Assembly (NCBI GenBank): GCA_017893485.1
Contig: JACEHZ010000591.1
Span: 62,001-126,000, forward strand
Source: Hemerocallis citrina
Taxonomy: Eukaryota > Streptophyta > Magnoliopsida > Asparagales > Asphodelaceae
DNA: 64,000 bases
Reading direction: 5' to 3'
This document shows positions 32,488 through 44,262 of this stretch, piece after piece. The position numbers and the translations under genes were made by a program. The notes under the pieces were generated by a model. It did not search any database. It saw only the letters and a list, made by a program, of their open reading frames with translations, and was not told where the DNA came from. Position 1 is the stretch's first letter. The number at the start of each line of letters is the position of its first letter.

Positions 32488-33100
32488 ATCTCAATGGTAT
32501 AGAAACCTTAATAGAACAAACCCACATCATAAATTTCAATAACAACATTCACACCAGTCAACAAAATCACAACCTTTTCACATTAATGGTAATAGGTCTT
32601 ATTTAAAACAAACCCATATCACAATTTCATCAAATAGCATAAACTCCAAACTGGAAAAAATATATTTTGGGATCTGAGCTACTCAAGTTAAAACCTTAGA
32701 AAAAAAAGAAGCAAATATTACTACATTCACAACCTTGTCAACAAAATCACAACCTTTTTACATCAATGATACTCGAGCCTTATTTAGAATAAACCCATAT
32801 CACAATTTTCATTAAATAGCACAAATCCAAAATGGAAAACCCATTATGGGATCTAAGCTAATCAATCTAGAGATCCTACAAAAGAAACAAATTTACGCAA
32901 TAAAAACATTCCAAACCCTGTCAATAAAATCACAACCTTTTCACATCAATGGCACTCAAACCTTATTAAGGCAAACCCATATTACAATTTTCATTAAATA
33001 GCATAAATTCCGAAATAGGAAAAAAAACCCATTATGGGATCTGAGCTAACCAATCTAGAAACCCTACAAAAAAAAATACAAATTTACGCAATAATTAAAA
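32488..33100. repeat. About 180-184-bp tandem repeat, 3.3 copies
   Basis: Full units start at 32557 (GTCAACAAAATCACAACC), 32737 and 32921, with a partial unit from 32488. Each contains CACAACCTTTTCACAT, AAACCCATATCACAATTTCAT and GGGATCTGAGCTA blocks, at about 80-88% similarity. Confidence 0.85.
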
Positions 33101-33189
33101 AATGATATGTTAGATTTCACCAACCCAAACTCGAAATTGGGACTCAAATGGTTGGTACTTTCGCTGCTCATTGATTTGAGTCTACTGTT

Positions 33190-33361
33190 TTAAATTTCCT
33201 CCAATAAGGACGAAATTTCGGCCGAAATTTCGTTTCGGCTAGCTTGCCGATACAAAATCACATATTTTATACTCCATATCTTTTGGACAGAAATGTGTAG
33301 ATTACGGCCGAAATATTGCCGAAATTAGCGAAATATCAGCCGAAATAAATGCATGTTATTG

Positions 33362-33432
<71 letters not shown>

Positions 33433-33870
33433 TGTTTTACGTTCTGTACATGTCTTTCAATATAGGACCTTAAGCTAAGATAATGTGAGAATTTCGTCAC
33501 GCTATTGTTTTATTGTTAGTATATATACAAAGTCAAGTAAGTTTATTAACTAATACATTTTTTCTAAACAATACAAATTCAATTTAGTTATATACTTATA
33601 TTACATTCTCTTTTATATTGAGATTAAATTATGTGAATATTTACCGTAATTAATTCATGTCATTAGTTACACTATATAGTATTTCATTTGATAAATGACA
33701 TGTAAGACATAATATCTTATTTAGTAACCAAAAAAAAAATATTTATTTAGTATAGGAAATGAACATCCGATATGATCACATTTCTCCGAGATCTCCTCCG
33801 ATATCTTCGATCCGAGACGAAACACCCATTGCCGAGATGAGTCCGAAATCCGAGATTTTAAAACTATGGA
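33190..33870. mobile_element. Possible MITE with GGCCGAAATTTCGGCC-type ends
   Basis: GACGAAATTTCGGCCGAAAT at the left and CCGAGATGAGTCCGAAATCC at the right, with TTTTAAA on both sides, recall a common plant repeat with CCGAAAT motifs. It is split by (AT)n at 33367-33427. Ends were not resolved. Confidence 0.3.
33367..33427. repeat. (AT)n microsatellite
   Basis: About 60 bases of TA dinucleotides. Confidence 0.95.
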
Positions 33871-36175
33871 TTTGACAGTTCTCATTCTCCTTTTTCTTTC
33901 TTTTGTTTTAAACCCTATTCTTCGCAAACCACCACAACTTACAAGATCTGATTTTTCATTTTTATATGTACCACCACATTTCTACATCTGGAGAGTGATG
34001 GCAATCGTGTCGTGACGTGCCGAGTCGACGTGTAGTCAACCCAAAGCACGGTCAAACAGTGCTTTTCATGCTTTGAGCTCGTGCCCATGCCCGCCAAAAT
34101 AGTTCGAGCTTGAACCCTGCCGTGTCAGACGCAACATCCTTGTCAAACCCAAACTCAGAGCCCAAAATATCAGGTTCAGGTTTGACTTGGGCTCAGGCCT
34201 AAGGACTTCGTGTTCGTGTTTTGATTATAAAATAATTTCTAAAGAAAACTAGTTTACTATATTATTTATCATTAAACAAATAACTAATGATAAAAATATA
34301 AAAAGAAAACTAAGGGGTTTAAGTCCAAATTTTCCTTTCCCTTTCTTCCCTCATTTCACTTGAAAACCGAATAGACTCCAAAACATTAACCCTAAGTCCC
34401 TACTCCTCATTGTCCTCTCCTCTGCCACCCCCAATGACCCTTGACATCAACCCTCTTTTAGTTTTTCAATTATCTCCCTTAGCCTCTTTCCTCCGAACAC
34501 TTCTTCTCCTCCCTCTATTACTTAAACCGATTTTTCAATTTTTGATTTTGGTTTCAAGTCATCCTCGTGCTTGGTCGTGCATCTTACGAAGCCATGGCGG
34601 AGATGATAGATACCCGCCAAACCCTAAGCCCTTTTTTCGAGCTCGTGCCGTTCGAAACCTAAAAAATATGTGTCGGACTTGTGTCGGTTTCGAGCAGCAT
34701 GACCCAATTAACATCTCTACAAATGGAAACAACCACACTTATGGTGCAACTTTAAAATGTACAAATGCATAGAATATATTATGTGACAAGATTCTGAAAA
34801 TAAACACCTTCCAACTACCAAATTCCCCTCTTAATGATAGTTGTGCACATCAGCATTAGTTCCTTTGAATCTAATTTGAGCAAGGCAATTCTAGTGGAAG
34901 CTTAAGATCGGAGGTCCTTAAAGTGGAGTAAAAAAAAGTTCCTAAACCCCATAAAACTCCTTGTGTCATTGTGATTTGGCTCACATTCTCTAATGATCTC
35001 CCTATGCTTGTTTGAGTCAAGCTCTCTTTTTTTACTTGCTTTTACTTGCTTATTATTGATCAAATACCTAGAGTGTAAAATAAGGTTAGTGATATTCTCA
35101 ACACTTTTCAATGATATATATAGAATAAGGATCTAACAATTTTATTTATGTTGTCTTTCATATAGTTATTGCATGTTATTATAATAGGAATTGCTCAAGG
35201 CTAATTGGAATATGAGATTTTTACATGCAGGTGGGTAGATGGCTACGTCATCATAAGAAATAAAGCACTCATCAAAATTTACACTGTAGAAGATCTGAAA
35301 AAGCCTATCATGTCACCCTGCTTCACAACTTTCAGTAGCATTCTTGTTGAAACAATTCAATAAAGAGAATGATATACATAACTAATATAAGAATGTTACT
35401 CGATTTATTTTTCCATTCTACTAAATTATAATATTAGGCACAAGGAAAAACATATTTTTCAAGAGGGAAATAAGACATCGGTTTCACATTTACAATTCAT
35501 GATATAGTTAGTGCAATAATATGACATTTCTTTTTTTTTTTTTCTCATCACCTTCTTATTCTTCATCTTCTTCTTTCATTTTATTTTATTTCATTTTATT
35601 TATTTTATTTTATATCAAATTTTTGTTGTTATTGTTGTTGTACTTGTTGAGGTGAAAAAAACAACAACAATGAACTCTTACAACTATCAACTAGCATGCA
35701 TCTTAGTCAATATATGTATATAACTGAAATAATTTTAGAAAATGCCATTTAATGACGCAAATTTGGATAAGTGAAACGAGGTTCGCAATACGTTGTTATT
35801 CATGGTAAAGGTACAAGATCACGGTTCTTACCATGTATGAAGGGAGTACGATGTGTTCGGACACTCATTTGAGTAATAAATATGTATGTGTATAAGTACA
35901 CATACTAGACACAAGACCAAGAGAAAATTAATATATGAAAGCATTAATCACCTACATTCTTAAAAGAGTAATAATCTAATTAAACTTCATGATTATTTGT
36001 TGAGAGATTTTAGAGGCGTTCATTTTAAAGATATGAAAAAACTTTATGTGGATCGCTAGTTTAAGAAATCCAGACCGAGAACCCACCATAAATCAGATGG
36101 CGAGATACAGATTGTGGTTCGGGCTGAGGTTAGGAGAGCCCGGTAACACTGATTTGGACACACCCAAATAGGGGA
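33871..36175. other. Intergenic, no supported gene
   Basis: The frame at 34410-34772 is proline/leucine-rich low-complexity sequence without a recognisable domain. 34010-34210 is a GC-richer block with GTGCCGAGTCGACGTG that looks like an old repeat. 35648-35755 resembles 27043-27190. Confidence 0.45.
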
Positions 36176-36561
36176 TTACCATTGCCCCTGAAGACAAAGA
36201 GGCTTGTTGTGAGTTACACCATCCAAAGGAAGAACATCCATTGTATCATAGGCATTTCCTACAATATAGATGCAATTTTGTATTCCTCCCAATTTGGTAA
36301 GATTAGGGAATGCCAACAGACTTCTCCTCATCCTATATCTTTAAACAAATAATAATAAGTAATCACCTATATTCTCAATCTCAAACCAAATCTAACTTCT
36401 AAATCCACCCGAAACATGCGAGCATTACTTCCAAAGGATTATCAAATAGATCTTGTGTGATGACAAAATCTCGCACCTCATTGGGGAAGTCGAGTTTTAC
36501 CACCTTCCTAATTTTTGTAAGGGTAACAAAATCAAGAGTCAATACTGACCAATTGCCAATT
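36176..36561 (-). pseudogene. Decayed F-box / DUF295-like fragment
   Basis: Reading the minus strand: 'GNWSVLTLDFVTLTKIRKVV' and 'LDFPNEVRDFVITQDLFDNP' (36561 down to about 36410), then a frame change with 'FRVDLEVRF'. After a gap come 'LLAFPNLTKLGGIQNCIYIV' and 'DTMDVLPLDG', ending TAA at 36176. The order (V-F-V...-E-V-M-L, FRVDLE, FPNL...NCIYIV, D-M-V-LPLDG) resembles plant F-box proteins with the DUF295/KIB1-4 beta-propeller domain. At least one frameshift and a missing middle make it a pseudogene fragment. Not seen by a long-ORF scan. Confidence 0.4.
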
Positions 36562-36639
36562 GTTTAGAAGATAAAACAAATGGCCATTGAAAACAACATT
36601 AATGACAACAATGACCAACTTCTCACCTTCCGATTATTT

Positions 36640-36765
36640 AATTTTATTTTTGAAACAAAATTGTAGCCACATACCCACCTCACACACACACACACTCTCA
36701 TCTCATAATAAGGAATATGTGCAACTGGAGTTCGAACCGCCGACCTTTTGCTCACAATGTATCAT
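36640..36765 (-). mobile_element. SINE-like fragment
   Basis: On the minus strand GGTTCGAACTCC (B-box-like) is followed by TTATTATGAGATGAGAG and a (TG)n stretch. No convincing A box. Tentative. Confidence 0.3.
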
Positions 36766-38081
36766 TAGTTTCCATTAATGATACATGGTGACGGTTGTCA
36801 TTTTAAGCTCGAAGTTGAAATTCAATAGTCTACAGGCCTGCCCGTGAGAGCGAAGTTGGAAAAATCTCTGTTGCCGTATTAGTTCACTATATGTCAGTGA
36901 TAGCGAGAACGCAAATAGTAACACCAATTTCAATATTGTTCGATGTTGTTTACACCCCCTTCTAATAACTTATTACCTTTCTAATATTACGTCCTTTTCT
37001 TAACTGAAGCACCTTATCCCTCTTTACACTAATTTCCCTCGACCAAATTATAAAACAAAAGCCTTATCCCTCTTAACTGTCATGAAATCAATCAATCTGG
37101 TATTTCCCAAAAATAGAGAAGAAAACAAAAGCCTAATAAGAAGAGTTGCTCATTTGTTTAAACAAATATGGACAAAGATTGGGCTTGTTCGACTAATTTT
37201 CTTCTCTTGTTTGAAAATTAACACACATCTTTTGCACATAACCCCTCATAAATGTTTTTTTTTCCTAAATGATAGAATAATATCCTCTCAAATCTCCTCA
37301 GAAATCGTTCCTTTAAATGAGTTTCCTGATCAGGCGAGGTTTTTGGTGGAGGCACGGTTTCTGAGGAGGATGAAAGGCTAAGATCTCATGGCCTACTTTT
37401 TTTGCTGCCCCATGGGGCCGATGATTTTTACCCTTTAGCCGTAGCCGTCCACATCACAGAAAAAGGAATTTTTCAACATTCCAAAATAATTCAGTCTAAT
37501 GTCGGAATCAAGTCAACAACCTCTCAAACATGATATTTTTTTTTTCCCTTTCTTTTAGCCCTAATACCATAATCAAAAGCATCTCAAAAGCATAAAAAAA
37601 ATTTCTCCGTCAAATCAAATCTCAAAAGCCCTAATACCATGATATTTTTTTTTCCCTTTTTTTTCCCCTTTCTTTTAGCTCAATTTCTCCGTCAAATCAA
37701 ATCTCAACATCTCAAAAGCATAAAAAAAATTATCTTTTCAAAACAACAATTCCCAAATATCAACCAAGAACCAATCAAACAGTCACCAACTACTATCTAT
37801 ATATACAAGGAACATGTCACATCAACATCAGACCATGCGAAAAAGATGCGATCTTGGGAAAAGAAATAGAAAAAGAATAAAAAGGCACCATTTTTGAAGC
37901 TTTTCGCCGAGGAAGTGAACAGATCCCAACACCAACCAAGTTTCAACTCTCAACAGAGTAGTATTTGGGGTGAAAATATCAGTATTTCTACCTTTTCTTA
38001 TCGGGTTCGGTTCTTCTTACAACTGGTCGGTCATTGACGGCCTTCGAATTCCTGCAATTTTGATTGCCCTTTTAAATTAGG
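36766..38081. other. Intergenic, no supported gene
   Basis: AT-rich. A duplicated block (CATGATATTTTTTTTTCCC and CTCAAAAGCATAAAAAAAAT) occurs at 37528-37600 and 37637-37735. The frame 37082-37381 has no recognisable domain. Confidence 0.45.
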
Positions 38082-38089
38082 GTTTTTGC

Positions 38090-38551
38090 TAGCATTGGTA
38101 TAAATATCTGAAATCCAAATCCGACCCAGATCGGATCTGGCATTTGACCGGAACCGATCCGGCCTATCCGGGTCCTAAAATAGAACCCGTTGTACTTTCG
38201 GGTTCAGATCCGCACAAAAGAGATCCGAACCCGTTAAAAAATTCAAAAAATCAACGTGAAAATAAATATTCTATCCTCATCGCTCCCCTCCTTCCTCCTC
38301 AATTCTAAAACTTCATCTTCCAAACACAATTCATGCATTTTTCTTCTCTCATCAATTCTAAATCATCCAATCGCCACCTCTGCTTGCCGCCCATACTCCC
38401 GCTCCTACCCGAACGGGTAGAAATATTTTAATAGGACCCGGACCCAGTCCTCACGGGTCCGGGTCCGGGTCCAATTTTTGGACCCGTAGGGGACCGGGTC
38501 CGGGTCCGGGTATTGACGGACCCGACCCGACCTGACCCGATACCAATGCTA
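38090..38551. mobile_element. hAT-type MITE rich in GGGTCCGGGT / CCGACCC
   Basis: Terminal inverted repeats TAGCATTGGTAT / ATACCAATGCTA are perfect over 12 bases. The flanks GTTTTTGC (38082-38089) and GTTTTTTC (38552-38559) match 7 of 8, fitting the 8-bp target duplication of hAT elements. Inside, near both ends, are tandem GGGTCC/GACCCG motifs (38100-38230, 38430-38540). 462 bp, non-coding. Confidence 0.7.
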
Positions 38552-38559
38552 GTTTTTTC

Positions 38560-38944
38560 CCTACCGCTAGTTGAAATTTTTCGTGCACTAAATGCACGTG
38601 GTTTGATGAACGTGTCAATTGAATATTTTTTATAATATTTTATGTTGTTGAGAAAATCAATCATATAATAAAGAACTCAAATGAATATATATAGTATGAT
38701 CACTGTATATTAATTATGTACACAAATTATTTAAATTTTATTATTAAAGACTGAATATTATATATAGTCTTAAGTAAATATAAAATAAACATGTTAATAA
38801 TTATCTCATCTAAAACATAAAAGATATTAAAAATATATATATATATATTAAAAAAAAACAATTTAGTAAATTTTAAGCTCATATTATCGTATTTTTCATA
38901 AGATCAATTATCATTTTCGACTTTAACTTTCTTGTGTTAGGATT
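38560..38944. other. AT-rich spacer
   Basis: No gene; short (AT)n and A-run near 38836-38860. Confidence 0.5.
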
Positions 38945-39256
38945 TGTGGACATAAACACACAAGCACAGAAAATTGGAGAAGAAGAAGACACGAAACAGT
39001 AAGAGAAGCAAGATACGCAGCAACAACAAGATGCAGCATCAGCCACAAAAGCATGTCTGATAGTCGACTACCGACACATGCAGATAGAACAAAGATAAGG
39101 AGCAGTCGACCATGTTTGCTCTCTGACTTGGAGAGTCTTATTGCATTCGACCATCGAGTGGAGCAGTTAACCGCATCAGGCGTTGATCATACAAACGGGT
39201 TGCGAGTTTGCATCTGTTTTTGGGCTGATTTGTATTTACCTTTTAGGGTTTACTTG
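38945..39256 (+). mobile_element. Ty1/copia LTR, 5' part (copy 2)
   Basis: Starts TGTGGACATAAACAC, giving a TGTGG/CCACA inverted end with the LTR end at 11747 of copy 1. A start at 38934 (TGTTAGGA) is an alternative. Interrupted at ACTTG (39252-39256) by the large element and resumed at 59493. Joined LTR length is about 570 bp. Contains GTCGAC motifs at 39062-39110. Confidence 0.6.
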
Positions 39257-40257
39257 TGTAACACCCCGCAAAATTGGAAATGACAATTTTGTCCTTGTGT
39301 ATTACGCACATGTATTTTGTACCGTTGCTGGTAATATTTGTAATGTGTTCTCATTAGATATTGTAATTTTTGACTATTTATGCATTCTTCGTATATTTCA
39401 TCCTATTTAAATCAACTAAAATATTAAATTTCAATCTCTGCATTTTTACGTGCTTTTTACGTGTTTTTGATGCACGTATCGATTATGTGTTTACGTGAAA
39501 TATTTTCTGTGTGTTTAAATTATTTATTTTAGGTATTAAAATCTATTTTTATAAAACGGAAATTCATTTTTCTCGCATTTTTTTATCTAAATACTTGTGT
39601 ACGTGTAATGCACGTGAATACTTGTGTACGTGTAATGCACGTGTTTTCCATATACGTGACGATTACGTCGTAGAATATATAAAATTAATAAACATTTTTT
39701 TTCTTATATTGCATTTTTATCATGTTTAATAAAATCGAATTTCGTATTTTAATGTTTTTACGTGCGAAGTACGTGTTTTTCGGTGCGCGTATTTAAACGT
39801 ATTTGTTTTCATAATAAATTTCGGAGTGCGTATATTTATTTTTGTATGGAATATTATAATTTTTACGTACATATTATGTATATATATAGTTTATGTTTTT
39901 AAATAATTAATTTGAAAAGTGTGTGTGCTAGTGCACAACACGTGCACGTGCATTAGGTGAGAGAGAGTGGAGGCCGGTTAGAAGATGAGAGGCCGGATTG
40001 GAAGGAGATGAAGAGATGGAGAGTTGGAAGAGGAAAGGATGAGTGAGATTTTAGTGGGCAATTAAGTAGTTAATGGATAATTAATTACATTTAACCCTTT
40101 ATAAACCCAACCAACTCTTTCACATTTCCTCATCCCCTCTTCATTTTTGCTCTGCCGAAAGCTACGCCAAATCCAGAGCCTTCCCTGTTTTGCTTCTCCA
40201 CTTAAAAATCTCCTTACACACACACAAACACACACACACACACACACATATATATAT

Positions 40258-40428
40258 GGTAAAAGGGATATGAGCAACTTGCTCATTTAGTAAATGAGCA
40301 ATTGATTATGTGGCATGCATGTGATACATTGAACAACTAACCCTTTTAAGAATTTTCCAATCACATGTATGCTACATCATCAATTGCTCATTTACTAAAT
40401 GAGCAAGTTGCTCATACCCCTTTTTCCC
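40258..40428. mobile_element. Long-TIR MITE a, in a TA/CA microsatellite
   Basis: GGTAAAAGGGATATGAGCAA at one end and TTGCTCATACCCCTTTTTCC at the other form inverted repeats of about 60 bases. Flanked by ATATAT on both sides. Related copies at 40870-41041 and 41068-41245. Confidence 0.75.
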
Positions 40429-40436
40429 ATATATAT

Positions 40437-40635
40437 ATACTAGTATAATGCACGTGCGATGCACGTGGAGGAAGAAGGAAAAAGACAAAAAAAAACCTAC
40501 CAACACGTGCACGTGCGATGCACGTGGAGGAAGGAAAAAGACAAAAAAAACCACAAACATGTGCGCTGCACGTGTTTGCACACATACAAAATATTGTTTA
40601 TTTATTTGGAACCCCATCTCTCCCATTATAATAGT
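40437..40635. mobile_element. CACGTG-type small element, tandem copy 1
   Basis: Starts ACTAGTATAATGCACGTGCG, holds an internal duplication of the CACGTGCGATGCACGTGGAGG block, and ends CCCATCTCTCCCATTATAAT. Confidence 0.45.
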
Positions 40636-40807
40636 TACTAGTATCATGCACGTGCGATGCACGTGGAGGGGAATGAAAAAGAACAAAAAAAAAGCACGTG
40701 TACGATGCACGTGGAGGGGAATGAAAAAGGACAAAAAAAAGCACGTGCGATGCACGGGTTTGTTCACAAACAAATTAGGGTTTGTTTGTTTACCAACCCC
40801 ATCTCTC

Positions 40808-40811
<4 letters not shown>
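40636..40811. mobile_element. CACGTG-type small element, tandem copy 2
   Basis: Directly follows the previous element with the same start (ACTAGTATCATGCACGTGCG) and ends CCCATCTCTCCCATATAT. Contains three CACGTG-type blocks separated by GGAATGAAAAAGRACAAAAA units. Confidence 0.45.

Positions 40812-40869
<58 letters not shown>
40811..40869. repeat. (AT)n microsatellite
   Basis: About 58 bases between the CACGTG-type element and MITE b. Confidence 0.95.
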
Positions 40870-40871
<2 letters not shown>

Positions 40872-41041
40872 GTAAAAGGGATATGAGCAACTTGCTCATT
40901 TAGTAAATGAGCAATTGATTATGTGACATGCATGTGATGCATTGGACAACCAACCTTTTTAAGGCTTTTCCAATTACATGTATGCCACATCATCAATTGC
41001 TTATTTATTAAATGAGCAAGTTGCTCATACCCCTTTTTCCC
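40870..41041. mobile_element. Long-TIR MITE b
   Basis: Same family and orientation as 40258-40428; flanked by (AT)n on both sides. Confidence 0.75.
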
Positions 41042-41067
41042 ATATATATATATATATATATATATAT

Positions 41068-41240
41068 GGGTAAAAGTAAAAGGGGTATGGGCAACTTGTT
41101 CATTTAGTAAATGAGCAATTGATTATGTGGCATACATGTGATTGGACAATCTTTAAAAGGGTGAGTTGTCCAATGTATCACATGCATGCCACATTATTAA
41201 TTGCTCATTTACTAAATGAGCAAGTTGCTCATATCCCTTT

Positions 41241-41245
<5 letters not shown>
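41068..41245. mobile_element. Long-TIR MITE c, inverted
   Basis: Same family in opposite orientation (the internal AACCCTTTTAAG block appears as CTTTAAAAGGGTGAG). Flanked by (AT)n at 41042-41067 and 41246-41307. Confidence 0.75.

Positions 41246-41307
<62 letters not shown>
41246..41307. repeat. (AT)n microsatellite
   Basis: About 60 bases of TA dinucleotides after MITE c. Confidence 0.95.
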
Positions 41308-41537
41308 CATATATGTACAATTGGATGGTAAGAAATATAGGTATGTATTAGGTGGAAAAACACAAGGAATATATATATATATATATAGGCATATATGTAC
41401 AATTGGATGGTAAGAAATATAGGTATGTATTAGGTGGAAAAACACAAGGAATCCATTCCTTGTGTTTTTCCACCTAATACATACCTATATTTCTTACCAT
41501 CCAATTGTACATATATGCCTATATATATATATATATA
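41308..41537. repeat. Direct repeat plus near-perfect 166-bp palindrome
   Basis: A unit of about 65 bases (CATATATGTACAATTGGATG through CACAAGGAAT) occurs at 41309-41370 and again at 41389-41452. Its exact reverse complement follows at 41455-41520, with loop CC at 41453-41454. Including the AT tails the arms extend from 41371 to 41536 about the centre 41453.5. Confidence 0.95.
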
Positions 41538-42624
41538 GTAAGAAGATGAAGATGTACTTGCGGTTTGCTCTGCCGAATAAAAAGGAGGTGTACTTGCTGT
41601 TACTTGGCCGGTTGGAGAGTTGGGGAGCTTTTTCTTGTGCGCGGATTTGAGGTGACAAATCGGAGTTTCTCTAGGACTTTTCTAGGAGCTGTGTGTCTCT
41701 TCTTTTTTTGCAATTCTTCATAAGAGGTGGGTGGTCTTTATACTTTCTAATTCATAGGTTGAGCATGCTAGAATATGTCATTAGTAATGTAGATCAACTT
41801 AATGTGATATAGGTGATTTTGTGCTTCCTAAATGTAGAAAATGCATGCTAGTATTTAAATGAGTAGTATAGATCAAATTGATGTGTTAAATGTAGAACAA
41901 ATCCATGCTTTTGTGTGTGCCATGAATTGTAGAAATTTTATAAGATATCAACTTTAAAATGAACCTGTGTTCCGCTGATAACAAGTATGTTGATATGTGT
42001 ACAAAATTAGCATGTAATAAATAAATTCGGTCTTAAATGTGGGTGCATGGCTGATAATTTTACAAGTATATGAATAAAGTATGTCTAACAAGTCACTGCG
42101 TACCCAGGTTTCGAATTTGTTACAAAGCCAGGTTAAATTAAATACTAAATAGTTTACTAATATGTTGATATGTGGAAACGATGAGTTATTGCCATGAACA
42201 ATGTGCATGTTAATTTGCAAAAATCGAAATATAAAATTGTATGAGAAATTGTTGAGATTTCCCTTGTGTTTAAAATGAATTTTTGTAAAGTTAAATTAGT
42301 ACACATGGATTCATTTAAATTGTTTGTAAGAGATACAAATTGCTAGTTTGATTAAATTGAAGAAACGCAATTTATGTTCATAAAAGAGAAATTTATGTTC
42401 ATAAAAGAGAAGAAATAAATTTGAAATATAAATGTATTGTCTAGAATATAAATTTTTAAAATTTGAGTTGCTGTTAGAAAGTAAAACTCAGTTTGGATAA
42501 AATAATTACAGTCTAATGAAACATTAGATCAAATGAAAATCGAGTTTGTTAAAATAATTGAATAACAGAGAAATTGAACAAAAGCATATCAATGTGATTC
42601 GATATTAGTAGTCACATTTATATT

Positions 42625-42862
42625 TATTGGCTAGCGGGTGCACCATAAGTTACTGTAGCTTGCAGGAGGTCTTGGGTTCGAAAATTGATAGACCCTTTTA
42701 TTCTTGTTTCCATTTAATTAATTCAAAAACCTAAAACCAGTACTTGGGATTGTCGTTTGGCTTTATAGCACCTAGTCCAATTGGACTTAGTGGTTCTCGG
42801 TGGTGGCTTTGGGTGCTCACTGTGTTGGGCGGGTGGTCCTGGGTTCGAAACCCGTTGGCCAC
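42625..42862 (+). other. Two tRNA-like A/B-box modules inside the 5' LTR
   Basis: Module 1 (42625-42695) ends GGTCTTGGGTTCGAAAATTG. Module 2 (42768-42862) has TTAGTGGTTCTCGG and GGTCCTGGGTTCGAAACCCG. Similar pairs occur at 49355-49430 and 49500-49602 (3' LTR), and on the minus strand at 52200-52290 and 52360-52440, the last with GGTCTAGTGGTTTGG and GGCTCGGGTTCGACTC, close to RNA polymerase III box A and box B. They do not fold as complete tRNAs by inspection. Confidence 0.5.
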
Positions 42863-44262
42863 TTTTGTTTATTTTTTTGACATTTTAAATATTTTGAAGG
42901 GGTTTTTATGTGAGTAAAATTTGAGAAAAAAAATTCTAGAATTCCTATAAAATAAAATAGAATTTATTAAAAATGGTTTAAGAATTTTTTTTATGTATAT
43001 TTGAGAAATTACAAAGGAGAAATTGAGATGGAAAATGAGTTTTGACTTAAAAATTAATTATTAAAGAGTGACATTATTTTAGAAGAAGGGTAAAATATTG
43101 TTATGTGAATTGATTTCTCTTGAAGAGATTATACTCTTATTTGGTTTAAGAAATGTTTGATGTGGTTGAGATATTATATGAGCTTAAAATTGCTAAAGAG
43201 ACTCAAAGTGGATGAATCTATGTTCACGAAAAGAAGTATTGTTTTATTTTGAATTGTAAATGAATAGATGAATCATGAATGGTGCTAAGATAAGACATTG
43301 ATCTAATTGTGAATAAGTTGAAGATAAGAATACTTTGAGTTTAATACATGACTATTGAAGGGTATGAGTACCCATGGATTCTTGTACATGAAAGGTTGTG
43401 ATCTAGAGTTTAGTGAGACCTCAGGTACCGGCATTGTTGAATTAAAAGATTTGAGTTATATTTTTGAGATATGGCCATGGAGCTATCTCGGTATTTGTCA
43501 TTAAGTCCGGTAGGGGGTAAGACTAACTCTAGGTATGATAATTTATTCATGTCTTGACTTAAGGACTAGGCACTAAGAGAAGATGTAGTAAACCTGGGCA
43601 AACATAAGTGGGGTACTCTATATAGTCGGGCGAGGTACTTCGGGACTATAGATCCAGTCGGGCAGTGTACTCTGGGACTGAGGTTGCTTCGATGGAGACG
43701 AGCTTTTATTTTAAATCCTAGACTATGCGTAGTCGGGCGGATAGTTTGCCGTACTCCAGTGTATATACGTATATCGGGGCTAGAGGGGCACTTGTCGAAG
43801 GTTCGCACGACGAGGAGTTTGTTATAACAGTCGGGTAGTGTACTCTCGAACTGGGATCCGTACTCGTGAAATGTCCAAACATTGCTTTTATTACTGGGTA
43901 GTTTTCATGGCGAGGGATCGAACCCTTTAATGTGGAGTACGTAGGTGCTTGTCCTCAGACCTATGTAGTATGAGATGTATAGAATCTGAACAAGTACGCA
44001 TTAGTGTCATCTTAGTATAAAATATCTGCATTAGGCATTAAGGCATTGCATACACTTACATGTTTAGTGTAATCACATTTTAACACTTTATTTACATTCA
44101 AAGTTATGGTTTGTTAAATTATTAAGATCGTTATATTTCCGGCATAGAGAGAATGACCGTGTATAATATTTTCGTCGGTTGTATGCAACTGACGTGCCCA
44201 CAGTTTTATATGCAGGAGTTGAATTTTCATGAAGATATAAAGTTGATATGCTGCTGTTGATT

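Noticed and set aside
34410..34772. 120-residue proline/leucine-rich frame as a host gene
   Set aside because: Low complexity, no domain, and it lies in sequence resembling an old repeat.
42768..42862. A functional tRNA gene
   Set aside because: Has box-like motifs but no closing acceptor stem or cloverleaf on inspection; it is part of a repeated LTR.
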